Positions 21,900 to 31,521 of a DNA stretch of 64,000 nucleotides are shown here, piece after piece. A program made the position numbers and the translations under genes. Source of the DNA: Dryocosmus kuriphilus (lineage: Eukaryota > Arthropoda > Insecta > Hymenoptera > Cynipidae); contig CM076193.1 of assembly GCA_038277395.1 (NCBI GenBank), positions 92,457,583-92,521,582 on the forward strand, read 5' to 3'. The first letter of the stretch is position 1. Each line of letters starts with the position of its first letter. The notes beneath the pieces were generated by a model. The model did no database searches, was not told the origin of the DNA, and saw nothing but the letters and a program-made list of their open reading frames with translations.

Positions 21900-24800
21900 G
21901 GGAATTAACTTCTGATTCGAGGCGGCCCCAAACATCCGCCTGCTAAAAAAATTTTGAAAAGAGGAAAAAACCTTTCTCTAGGCGAAAAGAAAAAATTCTA
22001 GCTACGACGGAATTATGAAAGCAAGGAACAGAAGATTTAAAAAAATTGCAGAGAAGAGGACAGGCATCAAGAAGCTAAGGACAAGGAAAAAATCAGGGGG
22101 GGAAAGTATAGACAGTATTTAAACTCGAATTCGAACGGGGTTTGGTAATAAATTTAATCCACAAGGACTGAATACTTTCTAGAAACGCAAACAAAATGAA
22201 AAATGCTAGAAAAAAAAACCCACTTAAAATTATGGGGGTTTAAAAAGAAAATGAAATTTTTAGCTGCAAAGTTCAGCACATTAGAAAGGGTAGGGAAAAG
22301 GGGAAATTAAATTTTTTAAATACTAAAAATGGGGCTATTCTCGAATTTACAGATATTGGAATTTTTCAAAAGGGAGTGTGAGAGAAAAACTGTTAGTTAA
22401 GTTGAAGATTTTTCAGCAAAAAAAAAAAATTTGGAGATTAAAAAAAATTTTAAACTTAAACGTAAATTTAAAAAATATACACCCTTTCAGCGGGATTCAA
22501 AACTTATAAAAATTTTACTAAATTTATAAAAGATAAAAGACATGGAAATTTTAAAATAATGACTTTTTTTTTTCTACTAACTGCTCTGTATCCGCTAAAT
22601 TTTTAATGGAGCGTCTTTCTTATCCACTTTCAACGAAAAAAAATTTTTAAAGTATGAAAAATCAATTTTCCCCATTACTAACATACTTAAAAAATTTTTA
22701 AAAAAATTAAAATAATTTGATAAAATGTTTATGGGTTAAGCCCTATAAAATTTTGTAAAAAAGGAAGAAATTTTCCGCTATTTTTAAGCCAATTTCAATC
22801 AAAACCCAACTTTTCCCCTTCTTATGATTGAAAATACAGAAATTATTTAGATACGAGGTTTATTTTGATGATAATGATAGGATCTTCCCAAAAGAAAACA
22901 TTTCCCTTTTCGGGCATGGTTTTCAAAGATTTATCCAGTTGTAAAACCCCAAAAAGGCTCATGAAAACATTTTTTTCGGGGCAGATTTTGTGTCTTTTTA
23001 AAATTTAAAAAATTTTTAATAATCATAATGGACTGCAAGAATAGAATAAATGTAGGCAATAATGCCAAGTAAAAAAAACAGAATATAAAATTTAAAAATT
23101 ATAGATATAAAAAAAAATTCCATTTTGTATTAACCTGATTTTGAGTTTTATTAAAAAAAAATTTTCAAACATAAACACCCAATTACAAAAATATTTACCA
23201 AAAAAGTTAGATTTTATTTACAATGTAATAGGGGGAAAAAGGGAAAGAAAAAAATTTAGAAGAAAAAACGAGTGTCTGATGAAAGATTCTCGAAAAAAAT
23301 ATTACCCAAAGGGACACTTTAACATTGCAAAAAAGCGAAAATTCCAAAGGGCAAAAAATTGTCACATTTGTAAAAAAACCTTTTTCAAATGATGGGAAAT
23401 TAAACTCGCGATCTGATCTTTTTCACTGGTAAATATCGCGGTGCAAGTCACCCGGGTTGTAATTTTTAACTATAAAGACCACATGTGTTTCCTGAGTTTT
23501 ACACAATTTGTCTGGATATGTGCACATTTTATTATAAAGACTTAGTACAAGTTTCAAAGGTGCATTCAATTATTACCGTTTTAAAAAAGAAAAATATTAT
23601 CTTTTCAAAACATGTGGAAGGAAAAAGTAAAGCTTCGTTTTATTGATCTTTTGATTTATGCCAGAGTCTTGAAAAGTTGGCATCATCCCAAAATAATGAG
23701 AGAAAAAAATTCAAGAAAATTCTGCAAAAAAAAGAGAATTATTTTTTTGACAAAAAAGGGGTTTTTCCTTTGATTATTTTGCCTTTGGAAAAAATTGCGG
23801 GGAAAAACATTTACCCCCGAAGAACCCTTTTTTTTCCCAAAATTTAAAAAGTTTCCGATATTTCAGAACAAATTATCAAATCCCTGTAAAGTAGGGGAAA
23901 CTTTTAATTTTGAAAATTTTTGGGCGAATACTCTGTTTAATTTAAAAACAGATTTTTTACTTTTGGCTGAATTTTCAAAATTTTAGAAAAATTGTTTTTC
24001 CACATACAACTTAATCCATTACACTATTACACAGCCCCGGGACCGCTTTTGTGCAAATTTAAAATTAGCGGCATTGAGCTTAAATTTTTTACGAGTAAAA
24101 AAGCGTTATTTATTGAAAAAGGAATTCGGGGGGGGGTTTTCCCCAATGTAAAACAGATATGCGAAAGCCAACAATAATTTATGGGCTCAGATTTTATCCA
24201 AATGAACCAAATTTTATATTATGTATTTTGATATTAACAAAAAATATACGGGGCTATGATAAATTTTTTGCCGTATAAAGATTTTGGTGGTTTAAAAATT
24301 TTTTGAAAATAACCAAACTTTTTCAATATCCGATGATTCACCAAAGGTTTATATTCTAGAGGTAGATCTGAATATCCCAAGGCTCCCATATTTACTAAAG
24401 ACTTACCTTTGCCCAACACTTATACCTCCCATCCTAAAATCTACAACCCCCAAGTTAGTCCCAATTTGCTACCAAAAAAAAATTATGTATTCATTATAGA
24501 AATTTTGAAACGTTTTTAAATCATTGGGAATGAAGCTACAAAAACCCCATGAGTTAGCAATTTAAACAAAAACCATGGCTAAAGATTACATTGACTTAAA
24601 AACAAATGTGGGGAAAAGCATCAAAAAAGTTTTTAAAAAAAATTTTTTTAAAATTAATAAACAATTTTTTTGGAAAAAACATGGGAAATGGAGAAAGCAC
24701 AAAGAGTAAGGCTTGAAAAAAAGGGAAGGGGATGTATGGAGCAAAAAAATTAAATCGCTGAACCAAATTTCCATAGGTGCCCTTTTCGGCGAAAAAGGGT

Positions 24801-25440
24801 TTATCATTGAAATGGATAAAAAAAAAATTTAAATTTTCAAAAACCCCAATTTTACAGGTTCACGATTCTTGATTATAAAAAATAATAATTTATATTTCCA
24901 TTAAAATTACTTTCAGAACCCTTTTGGTAATGATGAAACATTATTGTAACAGAACAGATGTTTAATATATAAATTTTGCATTCCCAACGTTTACGTTTAA
25001 ATTTTAAAAAGAGATTTCACAAAATTTGAACTTGACTTTTCCCCCCAAATAAGTTTACAAAATAGCCTTCTGAAAAAAAAAAGTATTGGTTTGATGAAAA
25101 ATGAATTTAAGGGAAAATCATAACAAATTTGTTTTTTGAGGGCAAAATTAAAATGCATAAAAATTTTTGGGGGGTGAAAAAGGAGGAAAAAAGAAAGCAA
25201 AGGGTTAAAAAGGGTTTATTTTAAGAAAAATAACATTCGGGGACATAAGCACTCCCCATATTTCCAAAACCCTGATCCGAACTCAAAATCAACCCGAAGT
25301 AAAAACATAAAGTGCAATCTTTTAAAACGGGACAAATTGCACTTAGTTGGTATGTGAAAGCGTGTTCTTACCCCCGGTAAAAAGGACTTTCCAGGGGTTA
25401 TAAAAATAAACTACGAACCCTGGAAGTGGACGAAAATGTA
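21900..25440 (+). pseudogene. Protein-primed family B DNA polymerase (Polinton PolB), frame-broken
   Basis: Conserved blocks appear in order on the plus strand, in changing frames: KYTPF near 22,471; a CHICKKTF zinc motif (about 23,358-23,385) followed by TGKYRG (about 23,436); LRFID near 23,635; then YYTAPG...GIRGG in the frame 23,992-24,177, the block that precedes the polymerase palm; a YFDIN...YG motif-A-like site near 24,228; FFKLIN with a nearby KTWE (about 24,646-24,690) as motif B; and KKAKG near 25,192 in the C-terminal part. This is the arthropod Polinton/adintovirus PolB layout. It would replicate the element from a protein primer. Motif C is only faintly visible near 24,945. The 5' limit is approximate. 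At least a dozen frame changes occur, mostly at homopolymers. Confidence 0.82.
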
Positions 25441-26779
25441 CAAATAAATAATATTTTTGTATTAAATAAAAATGTAAAATATATGATTATAAAAAGGTTA
25501 ACACATTTGAACACTGGGGTTTTATTGCATTATATTTAATTTTTATTATAAGGGGGCAAGTGAAGCGAAAAAAGCGCGTGTAAAAAATGATAGTTTTTTG
25601 ATTATAAAAATTGTATAGACACTTTGAGACCCGAGGTTCTTATTGTTTATATTTAATTATTTTTAAAAGGGAAAGTAAGCAAAAATGCGTGGCTGTGTGT
25701 GTATGTTTAAATATGTGAGTGAGAATGAGATTAAAATTCATATTTTTTTGTGTGTGTGTTGTAAAAAACTAAAATTTCTTGTAAATCCAGATTTAAAAAA
25801 ATAAAAAATAGAAAAAAAGTCAAAAAATTTTAAAATTTGCTGTTTTTTTTATTTAATGCAAACCTAAAAATCATTTCAAATAAACTCATCGGTTTTAAAT
25901 TCCCAAATTCACTGCAAAAGTTAAATGCTGACTTTTTTTCCTTAGCACACAATCAATGTAACCTATCCATTTTAATATCACGCTCCCGAGTGCGATATTT
26001 TAAGAAAGTAAAGGGTTTTTTTTTTTAAAGAAACAACGCTTTTTCTTGACCTCTAAACTACTACTGCTGCTATTATTTTTATAAGGGGGAAGAAAGAAAC
26101 TCTATAAAAGAAAGACAATTTTCTTTCAATTTCTTTTTTTTTAATAAAATTTTATTCATTATTCTTTTTTAAAAAAAATAAGTATTCAAAATTTGCATTA
26201 TATATATATTTTATATATAATGTTTTTTCTTACTCTATAATTAAAAGCTATTCAAAAAAATTTCTCTAAGACCCCATTTTTAACAAGATTACATTTTAAA
26301 TTAAAATTTAAAATAACTTTTCTTACACATAAAATGATGTTGATTCAAATCAGCAATCAACAATTTAGTGACTTTTTTTAAAAATTGTTTCACCCAAATT
26401 TTTTTTTCTCTAATCCTTTAACTAAATTTTTGTTGCATCTTTCAAAGTTCTCGAGGTTTTCGGGCATTAAAGTATAGGGCAAATTACCAAATTTCCCGGG
26501 GTTTTCCATGATGTTTGTACCTACCCAAATGTTCATAGTTATTTTCAATGGGACGCTTTCCCCCTAAAGGGGTGATTAAAAAAGAAAAAGTACATGGCTT
26601 TGTAAACCCCCTTTATTATCTTTGATTGGTAATATAGCCAATTCTTTAAATACAAATTTGTTTCGGGTAACTTAAAAACCGCGGGCCCCCACGTATCCAT
26701 TGAATTCAACAAAACTTTTTCAGCCTATTACATTTTTTTATACCAATTTTTTACCTACCACTTATTGGTTTTTTCAATT
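25441..26779. other. No gene recognised between polymerase and virion genes
   Basis: AT-rich, with TG-rich microsatellite patches near 25,690-25,765 and a TA-rich palindromic patch near 26,198-26,222. This is a convergent spacer, where plus-strand and minus-strand genes end toward each other, so transcription terminators could lie here. Confidence 0.5.
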
Positions 26780-27960
26780 TACAACTGTAAAATTTTAAGC
26801 AATAGCAGATTTTGACCGGAAAATTTCACTTTTTTAAATTTCAAGACGAACACAACGGGGCAAATTTCAGTACTCATTGTGTTTAGAAAAAACAAAACTT
26901 TTAGAGGCGCATGCCTATAAATTCCCCTCCATAACAATGGTTGCGATTCCTTGCCTGTAATTAGCTTAAAAAGTTTGTTACATTTCGTAAAGTAGAGCAT
27001 AATATTTTTTATTTTTTGAGATTTAAATTACCAAAAGGATAACATGATCGTACAAAATATTTTGCATTAGTTGATTGCAATGATCAAAGGACTAGATTTT
27101 ATTTTTGTATTATTTTTTCTATTTTTGGAAACCTGTAAAACAAAATCTCGGTTTTTCCAATTGTGCGATTTTTTTTGCAGCCCAAAACAGGTTTGAAGTA
27201 TTGGGAAGTAGAGGAATTCATAAAATTTCCCAAAGAAAACTGATTGGAATAAAGGATCTTTTTAAATGTATTTTAGCAACTGAAATTTTCGTGAATCTGA
27301 AAATCAAAGGGCTGGTAATGCCACCAATTTTATTAATTTCAATTTTATATGCCATTGGGACCCCTGTTTGCAAATGGCATTTGCATACTTTTTGATCTTG
27401 TTAAAATAAGTTCATGTTTAGCATGACAACGATTTGTGATAACTTCAGAAAAGCCAAAGATCATGAAAAGAGGTACAGATACATCAAAAAACCTGTAGCT
27501 TTGGGAAAATATTGGGTCATTATTATTTTTTTCACCCAAAACCATTTTTCAATGTAACGTGATTCGGGGATTTAAGATATTTTAAATTTTTCATGGGGCT
27601 AGTGAGCCCAAAATTTTTGTTTCAATCAATTTCTATTCGTTGATTTCATATCTTCTTCTTCAAACAAATGACAGATGGCATTGAACTAACACTGTAGTAG
27701 GCCGGGTTTCCACCCACCCTCACCAATTTTTCCTTTACTGAAGTGAACTTTGTTTGGGTGGGAAAACAGTGTCTTGGTTTTTGCACAGCAATTCGAATTT
27801 CACACGTTATTGAAAGTTGATGGGCAAAAGGGCTGATGTGCATGAACTTACAGTGAGCAATTGATTCATCAAAAAAGATTGGTTTTGAATTTTTAAAATT
27901 CCCCCTTTCCATACAAACAATTAAATCAAAAACAAATAAAAAACGCAAAAGGCAAAAAAC
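26780..27960 (-). pseudogene. Putative Polinton capsid-type protein, frame-broken
   Basis: On the minus strand the frame 27,345-27,545 contains HAKHELILTRSKS. Reading on toward lower coordinates in other frames, a tryptophan is followed by an AQLEKPRFCF motif near 27,135-27,170, and NTMSTEICP lies in the frame 26,779-27,000. In my recollection this order matches a long conserved protein found in many insect Polinton-type elements and treated as a virion (capsid) component; I cannot confirm the exact family. The upstream frame 27,646-27,948 probably belongs to the same gene. It sits at the 3' end of a minus-strand virion gene cluster. Confidence 0.6.
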
Positions 27961-28929
27961 TTGAATTTCTTTTTTCGGCTTTTTTTCTAAAATTTCCGGG
28001 CCTTGATGTTTCAGGAATAGACGTTTTGAGGTGTTCCCCTTTGACTGCTTTTTGTTGACTGATTAGTTTGACGGTCTGCTTTTTATGCCAAAACCAATTC
28101 TTATTGAAAACAATACCCATTATTATTTTTCAAGACTTGATGTTAATCTAATTGTTATAATTCCCCACAAAATTAACAAATTCCGTCTTGATAAACTTAG
28201 GGACTGATATGACTTTACGTACGGCGACTGGTAGTAAAGACATGAAAAGGGTACTTCCACAAAACTTATAAAAGGGTGGTACTACAGAAAAAATTCTGAA
28301 TATATGTCTTTGCCCCATTAATATTGCCCCGTTTTATACTGCACTCAACTCGAAGCATTCATTTTTATATTGATAGGGTTGATAAATTTTATAAAGTTTT
28401 TTAGCTTCTAGTCTGCGTGGGAAAACCCAGCAAACGCCATAGAATTTTTCAGATTCAAAATTTTTTCTCGATTCAATAAATTTTTCCCCTTTTCAGAGTA
28501 TTATTATTTGCTTTATGTAATTTCAATACCCTCAGTTGCTAAAACATTCTGCGATAGCGCTGTATTATTTTTCTCTAATACCCTTTGGTTTTAGGTACTC
28601 TTTTTATTCCATAAAATTTATTTTTACCAACTCCACGTTTGGAAATTGAATTAAAAAGGTTAAAAACAACAAGACCGAGCGCAAACTTTTTTTAAGGAGA
28701 CAAATTTAATCGGGGGAAAAAATTCTCCCAGAATTGAAAAAGTTCCCGATAAAATTATGCAATGAATCATTCATGTTTATGGGAGCCTTCACTTACTGAT
28801 ACTATTTTTTCAACACTTTAGGGTTATACATCTTTTTGTTTTAATTGTTACACAGAAATTGTAAACAAAAGAAAAAAACGAATGTACATAAAATTTTGAT
28901 ATCTGTTATAATTATACTTTATCTACCCA
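27961..28929 (-). other. Probable upstream part of the capsid-type gene or an unrecognised gene
   Basis: The frame 27,926-28,120 on the minus strand is Lys-rich without a motif I recognise. The length fits the missing N-terminal part of the capsid-type gene, but the sequence is too broken to say. Confidence 0.35.
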
Positions 28930-29240
28930 AACCCCAGGCACTTAAAAAAGGGTCCAAAGGGGGTCGAAGATTTCCAAAGCATAAAATAAATTACTTTTTT
29001 GTTCATCTTTTTATGGCCCCAATAGTTTCCCGGGCCTTTTCTTCATCAAGGGTTTAAAAATAGCACTTTTAATTTTCGTGATCCACCTTCGGCAATCCAT
29101 TTTGCATAAAAAACACCTCGAAAATGTGGTATTTTTTAAAAATTTCGGAATTTAAGTAAATCGCATCGGGCAATACCGTGAGGGACTTTACTTTAAGTTT
29201 TTTGACTTGCATTTAAATCCGCCCCTTTTACCCCGAAGTC
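28930..29240 (-). pseudogene. Adenovirus-type cysteine protease, frame-broken
   Basis: On the minus strand, in shifting frames, an NLDEE block is read near 29,037-29,056, where the catalytic-His region of the family lies, and FGNLRPP near 28,961-28,985, the segment after the aspartate-containing YFDSFG-type motif of adenoviral/Polinton maturation proteases. The expected catalytic His and Cys are not readable in this sequence. Polintons carry this enzyme to mature virion proteins. It is placed between the hydrophobic virion gene and the capsid-type gene. Confidence 0.62.
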
Positions 29241-29279
29241 CTAGTCCTTTTTTTAAGGTTTTTTAAAAAAAAAACCTTT

Positions 29280-29560
29280 TCCCAACGAAGGCTTCCATCG
29301 CTTCATTATGCGTTTTCTCCTGTAAGTGATGTTTTGCGAATTTGCATCATTCACAGTTTTTTCTATACCCCCGCCCACCTGCTAGTGCTCCAGTTGCACC
29401 AGACCCCAAAAAAGGGGGATTAAAAGGGTAGAAAACACCCACCTTATTGGAAAAGGGTGAATACGAGGCTTATTAATTTTCCTCTTTTGCCCGCTCTTTT
29501 TGATTGCGGACCTCTTAAAGCAGACTTGATGACAGTTTGTGCATCATTACTCGAAATCTT
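29280..29560 (-). pseudogene. Small basic/hydrophobic virion protein (adenovirus pX-like?), frame-broken
   Basis: The minus strand reads a basic stretch (RGPQSKRAGKRGKL, about 29,455-29,500) followed by a hydrophobic glycine/alanine segment with SGATGALAGG (about 29,368-29,400). Basic N-terminus plus Gly/Ala-rich hydrophobic helix is the layout of a small virion protein that is common beside the protease and PLA2 genes in insect Polinton/adintovirus-like elements. The name is tentative. Confidence 0.5.
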
Positions 29561-29599
29561 GATTTTTTAGCTGCCATAACGATTTTTCTTTGTGTGGTA

Positions 29600-30015
29600 C
29601 AGGGTTTTTTTTTTTTTTTAACCCAGCGAAACTTAGTTTTAAATTTTTATAGTGTTTGCTATTCCCCAAGCACCCTTTTTCAACATACCCGCGTCTTTAG
29701 CAAGAACACCTCCCAAACTTTTTCAGCATGCTCTATCAGCTACGTTCTAGCCCAGGGTTCCTCCCCATTTTTAATAAGCAATATCGTATCTTTCAAGCGC
29801 ATCCCGGGATTGATTCCCGGATCACCCGCGCTAACGTTTGCTAGCTTTTTACCCGGTCCACATACTGGTAACCAGCAATGCAACTCAAATGGCAAATTGT
29901 TGATATTTTTTGATAAGCCCCTTCCACGTCTTGTCTGCTTCACAGCTTCTTTTCGATGACTCTTTTTGTTCTGAACGATCATATCGTTTGAGAGATCTTT
30001 TAACTGAAGATTCAC
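29600..30015 (-). pseudogene. Parvovirus-like phospholipase A2 domain protein, frame-broken
   Basis: The minus-strand frame 29,740-30,015 contains VCGPGKKLA and GDPGINPG, matching the calcium-binding loop (CGPG) and following Gly/Asp segment of the PLA2-like domain known from parvovirus VP1 and from many arthropod virus-like elements. The expected His-Asp catalytic pair falls where the frame is distorted, and the C-terminal helix continues in other frames to about 29,640. The enzyme breaches membranes during entry in parvoviruses; in this element the role would be in a virion protein. The basic, Lys/Arg-rich upstream part (residues about 15-35) fits. Confidence 0.75.
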
Positions 30016-30111
30016 TTATAAGCGTATATTTATACTTATCCAATCGTCAAGTCAAGAAGTTTTTAAGCCAACCAGGGAAATTTTCCAGTTAAATTTTTTA
30101 TTCGTATTAAA
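30016..30111. promoter_or_regulatory. Short divergent intergenic region
   Basis: About 95 bp separate the starts of the PLA2-domain gene (minus) and the ATPase gene (plus). A bidirectional promoter is expected by position only; no clear TATA box is readable. Confidence 0.3.
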
Positions 30112-30740
30112 ATGAGAAAAAAAAAGAAAGGCTGGACATTTTTAAAACCAAATAGTGTTCGAGCATATTCTGGGACCCCCAACTGGGAAAGACAAAGCTT
30201 GCTCCATATTAATACATCCAAAGGATAAAAAAATTTTAAAAAAGTTTTAGTATACTCGAAATCGTTTAAATCAACCGAAATACAAATTCTTGGAAAAAGT
30301 TCTTCATCTGTAGTGGGGTTGATACATCCTTTCAATAACATGGGTTTTTGGGGATACCCAAATGAAGCACGGCCTAACCAATAATGGTATTTGATACGTA
30401 GCATGTGGAAGCAGGACAAAAAAAAGCATTTTTTTCTTGGTAGACACGGGATGTTGAATTTTTTTACTTTATCAAACATATTCCCGTATTCCCAAACATC
30501 TTGTACGGATAAAGTAATTTATAGTACTATTTTAAAAAAATAGAAATCTGAAGCCTGTATGACGATCTTTTAAAACTTTTTCCTTTTTTTCAATTTAAGA
30601 TATGTGTCTACTTGTGGTTGATAAGTAAAGGGGTTTGTTGTATTGAAAAAGATAGAAATATTTAAACAAGGGAATATAGAAAGGGTTTTGATTTTTTTGT
30701 AATCTAGAAAAATGATATATACTAGTAAACCCCCAAAATT
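30112..30740 (+). pseudogene. Packaging ATPase (A32/FtsK-HerA type), frame-broken
   Basis: The likely start is ATG at 30,112 (MRKKKKGW). A degraded P-loop, GPPTGK, is read at about 30,171-30,190; a hydrophobic strand ending MVFDT (30,384-30,398) stands at the Walker B position; GRHG near 30,432 and the EKDRN and YRKGFDFF segments near 30,645-30,700 follow in the order seen in Polinton ATPases. The enzyme pumps DNA into capsids in related viruses. The minus-strand frame at 30,063-30,479 lies opposite and is its shadow. Confidence 0.7.
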
Positions 30741-31521
30741 TGAACAGTCATACCTTAGACGTTTTGTACAACATGTCTTCACATGAGGGGAAATTTTTTA
30801 TAAGCAAAAAATTTTTCATCAAATTTCTAAAGTGTGAAAACAATTCGACGAAAACATAGGGTAATGAAGTTGGGGAAGGAGACGGTTGAACAGCCTTGAG
30901 TGTACTTTCAAACCTAGTTAATTTACTTTAAAAAATTGTGGTGGCTTGAGAAAAAAAAAGAAAAAAGTTGAACCAAAAAAAAGAGGAATTAAAGATTTAA
31001 GAAATATTGTGTGAGGAGATATGATGAATTTTTCATTTAAATCTTTTATGATGAAGAAGAAAAGGGGGAGAAAGGTTTCCCGTAAAATTTGATTGTCAGC
31101 TACAGTACGCGAAAAAAAAATTTAACGATCTTCCACTTTTTGGGGTGATTTGATGAGATACAAAAAAAATTTCATTTGTTAGGCAAAGAAATAAAGATCT
31201 CGATAATTTTAAAGGTAAGAAAAATTAATGAAGGATAATTAATGATTGGAATTTTTCCCCATAATTTCGTTATATCATATTTATGTGGGTAATTTGAATT
31301 TTCCAAAAAAAAAGGTTGTTGAGCTTTTTTTAAAAAAAACCGAAGATCCTCTATTTTTCTATGATCGGAAATTATCAAAAAATTTTTATTGCGACAAATC
31401 CCAAAAAAAATATAAAACCCGATGGGCCATTCGTGTAGTAAGGTTTTTTAAAAATAAAAAAATTTATAGAAAAATAATTCCCCCATCCCCATCAAAAAAA
31501 AGTAGGGGAAAAACGAAGTAA
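30741..31521. other. Unrecognised, possibly coding
   Basis: A plus-strand frame at 31,246-31,521 and a minus-strand frame at 31,172-31,378 compete. Neither shows integrase (DDE, HHCC) or any other motif I recognise. An integrase would be expected near one end of a Polinton, so this interval and 19,853-20,930 are the places to look. Confidence 0.3.

Noticed and set aside
24586..24807. 73-residue minus-strand frame
   Set aside because: Antisense to the polymerase motif B region.
29537..29959. 140-residue plus-strand frame
   Set aside because: Antisense to the PLA2-domain gene, whose CGPG and GDPGINP motifs are on the minus strand.
30063..30479. 138-residue minus-strand frame near the PLA2 gene
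   Set aside because: It lies opposite the ATPase motifs (P-loop, Walker B) on the plus strand, which are the better explanation.
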